Source of the DNA: Bacilli bacterium
Lineage (GTDB): Bacteria > Bacillota > Bacilli > Bacillales > Amphibacillaceae
Length of the DNA stretch: 33,691 nt
Direction: 5' to 3'
NCBI GenBank assembly: GCA_012838505.1
Contig: DUPD01000095.1
Span: 1 to 33,691, forward strand
The translations under genes and the position numbers were made by a program. The notes beneath the pieces were generated by a model. It did no database searches, had not been told where the DNA came from, and saw only the letters and a list, made by a program, of their open reading frames with translations. This document shows, one piece after another, positions 17,206 to 23,622 of the stretch (its first letter is position 1; each line of letters starts with the position of its first letter).

Positions 17206-17402
17206 TCGGACAAATTTTGAATGGAAGAAGTAAAAAATGTCCGATATCAAGCAGCTTTGGACAAATTATTACCAATGATATGAAAAAATGTCCGAAGTGG
17301 CGCTACTTTGGACACTTTTCAATTCAAATGATTAAAATTTGTCCGTGGTCGGCTCACTTCGGACAAATTCACTCAGCGATCTTAAAAATTTGTCCGATAT
17401 TA
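17206..17402. repeat. Exact 51-bp period inverted-repeat array (GGACAAATT family)
   Basis: GGACA begins at 17208, 17259, 17310 and 17361, and the opposing TGTCC begins at 17238, 17289, 17340 and 17391. Every interval is exactly 51 bp. Each unit is a 35-bp dyad (CGGACAAATT, about 17 bp, AAATTTGTCCG) plus a 16-bp linker. The dyad arms are conserved while centres and linkers drift. On the minus strand several arms end in T-runs, so hairpins could act as terminators before the hydrolase gene. A 62-codon frame (17217-17405, plus) with 17-residue repeats runs through it but has no ribosome binding site. The whole gap 17137-17446 holds nothing else that I can identify. Confidence 0.9.
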
Positions 17403-17446
17403 TAGATAGTAAACAATCATGATCAAAATGCTTTCTTATTGTTGTT

Positions 17447-18637
17447 TTATCTCACGTGGTTCAGCATCTGCTTAATCACCTTTGCCAATCGCTTAATCCC
17501 TTCTTCAATCATCTCTTCGCTAGAGTTTGTATAGTTAAGTCTCAATGTATTCACATTTTCCCCGTTCACGTAGAAAGGATCGCCCGGCACAAAAGCAACA
17601 TTTTCTTTTGCTGCTAAGTCAAATAGCTCGAGTGATGACATTCCTTCAGGCAAGGTCACCCAAAGGAACATACCACCTTCAGGTTGGGTGCTTTTTATTT
17701 CTTTTGGAAAGTACTTCTCAATCATCGCAACCATGGATTCTCTTTTCTGCTTATACATTTGTCTTATTTTTTCAATATGATTTTCTAAATCATTATCTGT
17801 TAAAAATTGATGCACGATTCTTTGCGAGTAGTAGTTTGTGTGCAAGTCGGCCGCTTGTTTGGCAATAATTAATTTTTCCATCAATTTACCTTGAGCACAA
17901 ATCCAGCCTAACCGCATTGCTGGTGCGACAATTTTTGAAAAAGAACCTAACATAATCGACTGATCACCGAGAAATTTCTTAATTGGCGGTAAATCCTCAC
18001 CGATAAATCTCAACTCACTATAAGGGTCATCTTCGATTAAAATTGTTTGATGTTGCTTGAGTCGTTCAGCAATCTTTTCTCTATTTTCAGCTGAATAGGT
18101 TACCCCAGAAGGGTTATGGAAATTTGGTACTGTATAAAATAATTTTGGATTGTGCGCTTTTAAAGTATCAGCTAATTGATTGAGATCAATTCCGTCATCG
18201 TTCAATGCTACTGATTGAAACTCAGGCTCAAAGATTGAGAATGCCTGAATCGCACCTAAATAACCAGGACGTTCGAGCACGACTTGATCACCTTTATTGA
18301 GTAATATTTTCCCAATTAAGTCTAACGCTTGCTGTGAGCCACTTGTAATTAAGATCTCATCCGCTTCTACATTTAAACCAAACCGTTGATAATACCTTTC
18401 AGCAATATATTCTCTCAATGGGAGATATCCCTCAGTCGAACTATATTGAAGGACTGAACTACCATAATCAGATAATACTTTCTCCGATGCCTGCTGAATT
18501 TCTTTAATCGGAAAAGAATCCGGATTAGGAAGCCCCCCCGCAAATGAGATAACTTCTGGATTTTCTGTCACCTTTAAAATTTCCCTAATAAACGATTTTT
18601 GAACATGATTCATTCGACCTGCAAATTCAATATTCAT
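17447..18637 (-). CDS. PLP-dependent aminotransferase, class I/II (LysN/2-aminoadipate-like)
   Basis: A 396-aa fold-type I aminotransferase without the MocR DNA-binding domain. Seen are SFAGGLPNPDSFP near the N-terminus, the PLP-phosphate segment TSGSQQALDL (98-107), PNFHNPSG (171-178, Asn ligand), EDDPYSELR (202-210, PLP Asp and Tyr) and the Schiff-base lysine K235 in GSFSKIVAPAMRLGW. The C-terminal LRLNYTN contributes the carboxylate-binding Arg. Family members accept 2-aminoadipate, aromatic or branched-chain amino acids. The upstream T-box implies induction when a particular tRNA is uncharged, so it probably serves amino acid synthesis. ATG start with GGTGG upstream. Confidence 0.88.
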   Translation of the reverse strand: MNIEFAGRMNHVQKSFIREILKVTENPEVISFAGGLPNPDSFPIKEIQQASEKVLSDYGSSVLQYSSTEGYLPLREYIAERYYQRFGLNVEADEILITSGSQQALDLIGKILLNKGDQVVLERPGYLGAIQAFSIFEPEFQSVALNDDGIDLNQLADTLKAHNPKLFYTVPNFHNPSGVTYSAENREKIAERLKQHQTILIEDDPYSELRFIGEDLPPIKKFLGDQSIMLGSFSKIVAPAMRLGWICAQGKLMEKLIIAKQAADLHTNYYSQRIVHQFLTDNDLENHIEKIRQMYKQKRESMVAMIEKYFPKEIKSTQPEGGMFLWVTLPEGMSSLELFDLAAKENVAFVPGDPFYVNGENVNTLRLNYTNSSEEMIEEGIKRLAKVIKQMLNHVR

Positions 18638-18684
18638 GATTATTCCACCACTTTCAATGATTATAAATTGGATTTAGAGAAAAC

Positions 18685-18722
18685 AAAAAACCTTCCCCCT
18701 AATTATCATTTAGGACGAAGGT
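18685..18722 (-). terminator. T-box regulated intrinsic terminator
   Basis: On the minus strand ACCTTCGTCCTAA pairs with TTAGGGGGAAGGT around a 7-nt loop, followed by six T. The 5' arm overlaps the antiterminator partner, as expected for T-box switching. Confidence 0.9.
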
Positions 18723-18957
18723 AAATTATCCGTGGTACCACCTAATTTTGTACAATGTACACGCTCAATCTAGTACGGACTTGATCTGTCGATACTAGTT
18801 CCCTGATAACGCTGGGACTTTCGTTAAATCTTACTTGCATGATGCTTTCAGTTTAATGCTCAGTGGCTACTTTTATTACATCTCTCACGGGAAATTCTCA
18901 GCAACATTCCCTCTCTTTACTTCAAGTATGTAACTACTCCCCCACATCAAAGCTTTT
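18685..18957 (-). promoter_or_regulatory. T-box riboswitch leader
   Basis: On the minus strand the leader carries the T-box sequence AGGTGGTACCACGG (18742-18729), the antiterminator element that pairs with the tRNA acceptor end. It is followed by a terminator hairpin. Upstream, the Stem I region shows GAGAGGG, a distal loop GTTGCTGAGA and a lower stem AGTAGTTAC/GTAGCCACT. The specifier should lie in the stretch before GTAGCC (ATGTAATAAAA). I cannot fix the codon by eye; GTA and AAA are two candidates. It controls the aminotransferase that begins 48 bp downstream. Confidence 0.92.
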
Positions 18958-19056
18958 ACTTATTTAATTGTAGCTATCGTATCAAATACTGCTCAGATCG
19001 TCAATACAAAATAGGTAGTTTTCTGAATCTTTCATAAAGGAGTCATTTAAGCTGTA

Positions 19057-19084
19057 TTGTAATAAATCAAAAACATGTTATAAT
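19057..19084 (+). promoter_or_regulatory. Promoter of the tetR-type gene
   Basis: TTGTAA (19057-19062) and TATAAT (19079-19084) are 16 bp apart. The -10 is consensus. The predicted start lies near 19091, just before operator O1. Confidence 0.7.
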
Positions 19085-19098
19085 AATTAAAACTCAAT

Positions 19099-19121
19099 TG
19101 ACCACTTTGGTTTTTTGGTCA
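19099..19121. promoter_or_regulatory. Operator-like dyad O1 (TGACCA-N11-TGGTCA)
   Basis: Inverted TGACCA and TGGTCA arms with an 11-bp centre lie between the predicted transcription start and the start codon of the TetR gene. Arms and spacing equal those of O2 upstream of the neighbouring membrane protein gene. Both also contain CACTTTGG or a close form. This is a likely autoregulatory site. Confidence 0.75.
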
Positions 19122-19147
19122 CATCGTGAAAAGGTAGGTGATATTCA

Positions 19148-19723
19148 GTGGCTGTGAATCGTAGGCAGGACATACTAAACGCTGCTACACAATCATTTTC
19201 TTTATTTGGTTACAAAGCAACAACGATGGATCAAGTAGCTAAATTAGCCAGTGTCGGCAAAGGCACAATCTACACTTTCTTTGCGAATAAAGAAGAATTA
19301 TTCAATGAAATCATTACGAAGCTAATTGCAGACATGCAACAAAAAGCAACAGGAGTGATTGTGCCAGGGGAGAAATTTCAAGACAATGTCCATCATGCAT
19401 TAGTTGAAATGTTAGACTTTAGACGTGATCATCAACTAATGATTAAACTTATTCAAGAACAACGCGATATTGGTACACCAATCGTTAATAATGTACTTGA
19501 TAAAGTAGAAGAATCGATTTTAACTTTTATTCGTGATAAAATTGAGATTGCTATTCAGCGTGGTGAAATTAAAAAATGTGACCCAGATATTTTTGCCTAC
19601 ATTATACTTGTAACTTATATTTCTTTAATTTTTGATTGGGAAAAGTCACGTGAACCACTATCAAAAGAAGAGATTGCAGAAATATTCCAAACATATATTT
19701 TCAATGGATTATCTCTTAGGTAA
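19148..19723 (+). CDS. TetR/AcrR family transcriptional regulator
   Basis: A 191-aa regulator. The N-terminal TetR helix-turn-helix covers about residues 8-53 (ILNAATQSFSLFGYKATTMDQ, then VGKGTIYTFFANKEELF). The C-terminal helical domain would bind a ligand and dimerise. GTG start, 7 bp behind AGGTG. It lies immediately upstream of, and co-directional with, the YhgE/Pip gene. Matching dyads before both genes suggest that it represses itself and its neighbour. The inducer is unknown. Confidence 0.9.
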   Translation: MAVNRRQDILNAATQSFSLFGYKATTMDQVAKLASVGKGTIYTFFANKEELFNEIITKLIADMQQKATGVIVPGEKFQDNVHHALVEMLDFRRDHQLMIKLIQEQRDIGTPIVNNVLDKVEESILTFIRDKIEIAIQRGEIKKCDPDIFAYIILVTYISLIFDWEKSREPLSKEEIAEIFQTYIFNGLSLR

Positions 19724-19744
19724 TCCGATTTTTTAACTTAAAAC

Positions 19745-19767
19745 TGACCAAATGGCCACTTTGGTCA
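19745..19767. promoter_or_regulatory. Operator-like dyad O2 (TGACCA-N11-TGGTCA) before the YhgE/Pip gene
   Basis: The same arms and spacing as O1. Longer pairing is present here: TGACCAAA on the left and TTTGGTCA on the right. It sits 5 bp upstream of a possible promoter TTACAA-17-TATACC (19773-19801), which would place a bound repressor against RNA polymerase. Confidence 0.75.
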
Positions 19768-19841
19768 CTCAGTTACAAGTCGCACTCAATCTAGATATAC
19801 CAAATGTTTTATTGGGTTCGTTTTTAGGAGGGGGAAACTAC

Positions 19842-22463
19842 ATGCTTAAGTCTTTATTCAATAAAGATAATTTCAAAATATTACAAAACAAAAAACTGCT
19901 CATCGCTATCACTGCGGTCATATTTATCCCAATCCTTTATGCAGGAATGTTTTTATGGTCATTTTGGGATCCATATGAATATATCGATGATATCCCTATT
20001 GCTGTAGTCAACGAGGATCAAGGGTATCTGTTTGAAGGTGAATTACTTCAGGTGGGTGATGAACTGGTCGACAATATGAAAGTGGAAGATTATAATTTTA
20101 ATTTTGTTGATAAGGATGAAGGATATTCAGGTCTTAGAAACCTAGATTACTATATTTTGATTGAAATTCCAGAAGACTTTTCAAAAAATGCAACAAGTGT
20201 GATCGATCATCCACAAAAATTAGAGCTAATTTACGCACCAAATGAGAGTTATAACTTTTTAGCCTCTCAAATGGGAGAGTCAGCTATGCTACTGATTCAA
20301 CAGCAACTTGAAGCGGAAATAACAAAGACCTATATTAATACGGTAGTGGATAAAGTAGATGGCGTAAAAGATCTGTTAATTGAAGCAAAAGATGCAACAG
20401 TGGAATTAAATGAAGGTGCTTATCAGTTAGATGATGGTGCTAAGCTGATTTCTACAAACTTAGTTACTCTTTCTGAAAAGATGGTTGAATACGCGGATGG
20501 AGTCGGAGCAGTTGCTGATGGTGTAGACCAACTTTCAGGTGGTACCAATACATTATCATCAGGGATTCAAGAGCTTTATGACAATAGCAAAAAGTTAAGG
20601 GATGCTTCCGTTGAGGTTCAATCAGGAACAGAACAATTAAATCACGGAATGAAAGTTGCAAATGATGGAGTCAAACAGATCGAACAAAATGTTCCCGCAT
20701 TAATTTCTGGAACAGATCAAGTAAATCTTGGGTTAACAACATTCCAAACAGAATTGCCAAAACAAATGGTTAATCAAATAAAAACAACTGTTATGGATCA
20801 AAAAGATTCCACTCGGAAAAAATTAAATCAAGCAATGATGAACAAAAAGGATGAGTTATCTCCTGTCATCTCAAAAAAATTAACAAACGAAATTGCAAGT
20901 GGTACAGCTGAAACCGTCGCAAATGAGGCAGCTAATATTGTTAAGGCTACCGTAGCAGACTTTGATATGAATCAAATTGTCGCGAGCATTACTCAAGCGA
21001 TTCGTGAGGTGTCAGATCCCGGAATCGCCCAAACGAAACAAGAAGTAAGAGCAGTTTTACAAGCAGCAGATGTGTCAGACGAAGTCGTTGATGAAGTATT
21101 AACTAAATTAGATCCCGATTATCATATGATTCAAAAAATGATTGCTACCAAGGTTGAAGCAACTTTAAACAATGCATTAGCTAATATTGAAATTACGGAT
21201 GTACAACAAAAACAATTGGAAAAAATTATTATAGAAAAAGCAGAAACAAAAGTCACTGCTGGTGTTAATGCCACACTAGACAACTCACTCGTTCAAGTTG
21301 ATCAAATGATCGATAATTATGAGAACAAACTTGAAGCAAATCTAGATTCAATTGCCAAAAGTTTAGAATCTGAGATAAAAGCAGCATTAAATGAACCAAT
21401 TGGGCAATTACAAGCTGGTGTCAACCAAATTAATGATGGACAAAAACAACTATATCAAGGTGTTCAAGCTTTAGGTAATGGAACAAACGATCTCGTTCAA
21501 GGCTCTAATGCGTTACATCATGGGCAAAGTAATTACGTGTATAACATGAATCAATTTACTGATGCATTTAGCCTTGCAAATAACGGCTCAAATGACCTTG
21601 CTTCAGGCGCTAATGAACTCCAGACTGGAACGGCTACTCTATTAGATGCCACGACCTTACTTCAAGATGGAACAAATCAATTAGCAGAAGGATCTGTTGA
21701 TTTACATGAGGGGACAAATACATTACTTGATGGCACAAAGTTATTTTTTAAAGAAATGACCTCAGCGTCAGATGCTGCAAATGATGTGAATGTATCTGAA
21801 CAAACGAAAGACATGTTTGCTAGTCCGGTTGATGTGTTAAATACAAAAATAAATGAGGTACCGAACTATGGTACTGGATTTGCACCATACTTTTTATCTC
21901 TAGGTTTGTTTGTTGGTGCTTTAATACTGTCCGTTGTTTATCCGTTACGAGATACATCATCCATTCCAAGTAATGGTACAGAATGGTTTTTGCGTAAATT
22001 CATTATGTTATCGGGAATTGGAATTTTACAAGCTTTAGTTGCATCTGTCATTTTACTTCTCGGATTAGGAATCGACGTTCAAAGTGTGCCACTCTTTATC
22101 ATGTTTGCGATTTTTACTAGTTTAACATTTGTTACACTAATTCAATTCTTTGTAACTGTATTTGATGACCCTGGTCGTTTTATCGCGATCCTTATTCTAA
22201 TCTTACAGTTAACAACAAGTGCCGGAACATTCCCGCTTGAATTAATTCCTAAAGTATTGCAACCATTCAATACGATTTTACCAATGACGTATTCAGTTGC
22301 AGGCTTTAAAGCTGTTATTTCAAGTGGTGATTATAGTAAGATGTGGGCAAATGCAGGCGTGCTCGTTATCTTTATGACACTATTTATTGTCTCGACATGG
22401 ATATACTTTGTTATTAAATTTCAGAAACAATCTGTCCAAAGTGTCGAAGAGTTTGACGCTTAA
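19842..22463 (+). CDS. YhgE/Pip domain membrane protein (ABC-2 type)
   Basis: An 873-aa protein from the ATG at 19842, which has GGAGGGGG about 7 bp upstream; a longer frame from 19752 would cross operator O2. A short N-terminal cytoplasmic part is followed by a membrane segment (ITAVIFIPILYAGMFLW) and the YhgE N-terminal domain. About 500 extracytoplasmic residues come next, rich in repeated heptad-like units (QLDDGAKL, QLSGGTNTLSSGIQEL, ELQTGTATLLDA, LHEGTNTLLDGTKL), probably a long helical stalk. Five C-terminal membrane segments complete an ABC-2-type domain. Relatives include phage infection protein Pip and the type VII secretion component EsaA. Function here is unknown; tight TetR control suggests export or stress defence. 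Confidence 0.88.
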   Translation: MLKSLFNKDNFKILQNKKLLIAITAVIFIPILYAGMFLWSFWDPYEYIDDIPIAVVNEDQGYLFEGELLQVGDELVDNMKVEDYNFNFVDKDEGYSGLRNLDYYILIEIPEDFSKNATSVIDHPQKLELIYAPNESYNFLASQMGESAMLLIQQQLEAEITKTYINTVVDKVDGVKDLLIEAKDATVELNEGAYQLDDGAKLISTNLVTLSEKMVEYADGVGAVADGVDQLSGGTNTLSSGIQELYDNSKKLRDASVEVQSGTEQLNHGMKVANDGVKQIEQNVPALISGTDQVNLGLTTFQTELPKQMVNQIKTTVMDQKDSTRKKLNQAMMNKKDELSPVISKKLTNEIASGTAETVANEAANIVKATVADFDMNQIVASITQAIREVSDPGIAQTKQEVRAVLQAADVSDEVVDEVLTKLDPDYHMIQKMIATKVEATLNNALANIEITDVQQKQLEKIIIEKAETKVTAGVNATLDNSLVQVDQMIDNYENKLEANLDSIAKSLESEIKAALNEPIGQLQAGVNQINDGQKQLYQGVQALGNGTNDLVQGSNALHHGQSNYVYNMNQFTDAFSLANNGSNDLASGANELQTGTATLLDATTLLQDGTNQLAEGSVDLHEGTNTLLDGTKLFFKEMTSASDAANDVNVSEQTKDMFASPVDVLNTKINEVPNYGTGFAPYFLSLGLFVGALILSVVYPLRDTSSIPSNGTEWFLRKFIMLSGIGILQALVASVILLLGLGIDVQSVPLFIMFAIFTSLTFVTLIQFFVTVFDDPGRFIAILILILQLTTSAGTFPLELIPKVLQPFNTILPMTYSVAGFKAVISSGDYSKMWANAGVLVIFMTLFIVSTWIYFVIKFQKQSVQSVEEFDA

Positions 22464-22565
22464 TTAGCAATCACACTCAATAAATATCACATCGATAGGT
22501 TATTGGGAAATTCATTGATCGGTGTTATCCTGCGATTTAAATTTAAATAAGTTTGAACAAGCGAA

Positions 22566-22612
22566 AAATCCGAGTAATGAACAAATATGTTTGTTACTCG
22601 GATTTATTTTTC
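22566..22612 (+). terminator. Terminator after the YhgE/Pip gene
   Basis: AAATCCGAGTAA (22566-22577) pairs perfectly with TTACTCGGATTT (22594-22605), followed by ATTTTT. It lies about 100 bp past the stop. Confidence 0.9.
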
Positions 22613-22685
22613 AGTATAAATATGAAATATAGTTATATCTTCATTTTGGGAGATTGTATAATCAAGTTAGTCACCTAAAATAAAA

Positions 22686-22752
22686 GGTCATGTGAATTTC
22701 ATGTTATATTGAAAGTACGACCAAACAATATAAGGAGTGAATTCACATGACC
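22686..22752 (+). repeat. 13-bp inverted repeat that would sequester a start site
   Basis: GGTCATGTGAATT (22686-22698) is the inverse of AATTCACATGACC (22740-22752). The right arm covers the start codon of the small ORF at 22747 and lies right behind its AAGGAG. An RNA from a start above 22686 would fold the start codon into the stem. A TG-extended -10 like box (TGTTATATT, 22702-22710) lies inside the loop. It could alternatively be an insertion-sequence relic. Confidence 0.6.
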
Positions 22753-22818
22753 CAAGTAAATACTATCAAAAAATCACACTCATACACGTTATTCATTTTG
22801 ATCTTCTTGATTTTATAA
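22747..22818 (+). CDS. Possible 23-aa small ORF or truncated gene start
   Basis: ATG at 22747 preceded by AAGGAG with a 9-bp spacer, a strong ribosome binding site. The reading frame begins MTQVNTIKKS, ends in a hydrophobic FILIFLIL stretch and stops at 22816-22818. It could be a small hydrophobic peptide or the 5' end of a lost gene such as a transposase. The rest of the gap 22464-22896 holds only the two terminators. The strong ribosome site argues that translation was once selected. Confidence 0.4.
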   Translation: MTQVNTIKKSHSYTLFILIFLIL

Positions 22819-22856
22819 ACAAAAACCCCAACGAAACTCATATTCTTCATCGGGGT
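22819..22856 (-). terminator. Terminator of the type I restriction operon
   Basis: On the minus strand ACCCCGATGAA pairs with TTCGTTGGGGT, followed by TTTTG. It lies about 40 bp past the stop of the last operon gene (22897). Confidence 0.8.
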
Positions 22857-22896
22857 CCTCTCATGTTGTTACTAAATTTTCTACTTCAAAAAAATT

Positions 22897-23622
22897 CTAA
22901 ACCTTCCGCGCCACTTCTTCATCCAATATCCTTTTCCGTTCCCTCCAATCTGGCATCAATAGTTGAAGCAGATTGAAGAAGTTGAAGTCGTGATCGGGAT
23001 ATTTGAAATGAAGGAGTTCGTGTAAGATGACATAATCGATACAAAATCTAGGAGCGATGATAAGGTCTTTGTTCAAGATAATCTTGTTCCCTCGCGGTAA
23101 ATAACTGCCCCACCTTAATTTCATTTTTCTCGTCTCTAATTGTGGGCGTTTTATGTCATATATTCTTACAAGTTCATGCATACGGCTTAAAGACTCTTGA
23201 AAAACAATCTCTTGTCTTTGTTCGTACCACTCGATCATTAATTGCTCTTTTCTATGAAAATCTTCTACAACTTTTACATACATTTCAATCGTTCCACGAT
23301 AGTAACGAACATATTCTTCTGCAACTGTCTCATACACTTTTAACCTATACTGTCTGCCCAAATACCTAAATGTTTCACCTGTTACATATTCACGTGGAAT
23401 TTTCTTATATGGTGCAGTACGTTTAAAATAGTTTAACTTTGATAAGATCCAGCGACCTTTTGACTCAACAAAAGCCTTTATTTCGTCAATGTCCACTTCA
23501 TCATTGGCCGAAACAAATATATGTTGATCTGGCTGAACAGTGAGGTTTATATGCTTTACATCTTTACGAATCAATTCAAAAGCAACTGGCTGATCACCAT
23601 ATTGTACAGTTAATATCATCAT
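22897..23622 (-). CDS. YgjP/M48-type zinc metallopeptidase of the restriction cluster
   Basis: A 241-aa protein with the YgjP-like (DUF45) pattern. An N-terminal beta-rich part contains VKHINLTVQPDQHIFVSA. The characteristic KLRWGSYLPRGNKIILN (168-184) follows, then the zinc site HELLHFKYPDH (H201, E202, H205, H211). Such peptidases are frequently encoded next to hsdR in type I clusters. Their role there is unknown; a link to HsdR turnover, comparable in logic to ClpXP control of HsdR, is only an inference. The start overlaps the hsdR stop in TAATG, so the two are translationally coupled. It is the last gene of the operon. Confidence 0.85.
   Translation of the reverse strand: MMILTVQYGDQPVAFELIRKDVKHINLTVQPDQHIFVSANDEVDIDEIKAFVESKGRWILSKLNYFKRTAPYKKIPREYVTGETFRYLGRQYRLKVYETVAEEYVRYYRGTIEMYVKVVEDFHRKEQLMIEWYEQRQEIVFQESLSRMHELVRIYDIKRPQLETRKMKLRWGSYLPRGNKIILNKDLIIAPRFCIDYVILHELLHFKYPDHDFNFFNLLQLLMPDWRERKRILDEEVARKV

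Noticed and set aside
15370-17402. The two arrays as CRISPR
   Set aside because: Units are degenerate, the linkers are themselves partly conserved and only 16-17 bp long, and no cas gene is in the window.
17217-17405. A 62-codon plus-strand frame of 17-residue repeats (KKCP...FGQI type)
   Set aside because: It starts with TTG without a ribosome binding site. The period follows from the 51-bp DNA repeat, whose arms are palindromic, and conservation sits in the arms rather than in codons.
18840-18957. Naming the T-box specifier amino acid
   Set aside because: Several in-register triplets (GTA, AAA, ATA) fit the loop by eye. Without folding the leader, the choice would be a guess.
22737-22976. 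A 79-codon plus-strand frame from 22737
   Set aside because: It is out of frame with the AAGGAG-preceded ATG at 22747 and runs antisense into the peptidase gene and through a terminator.
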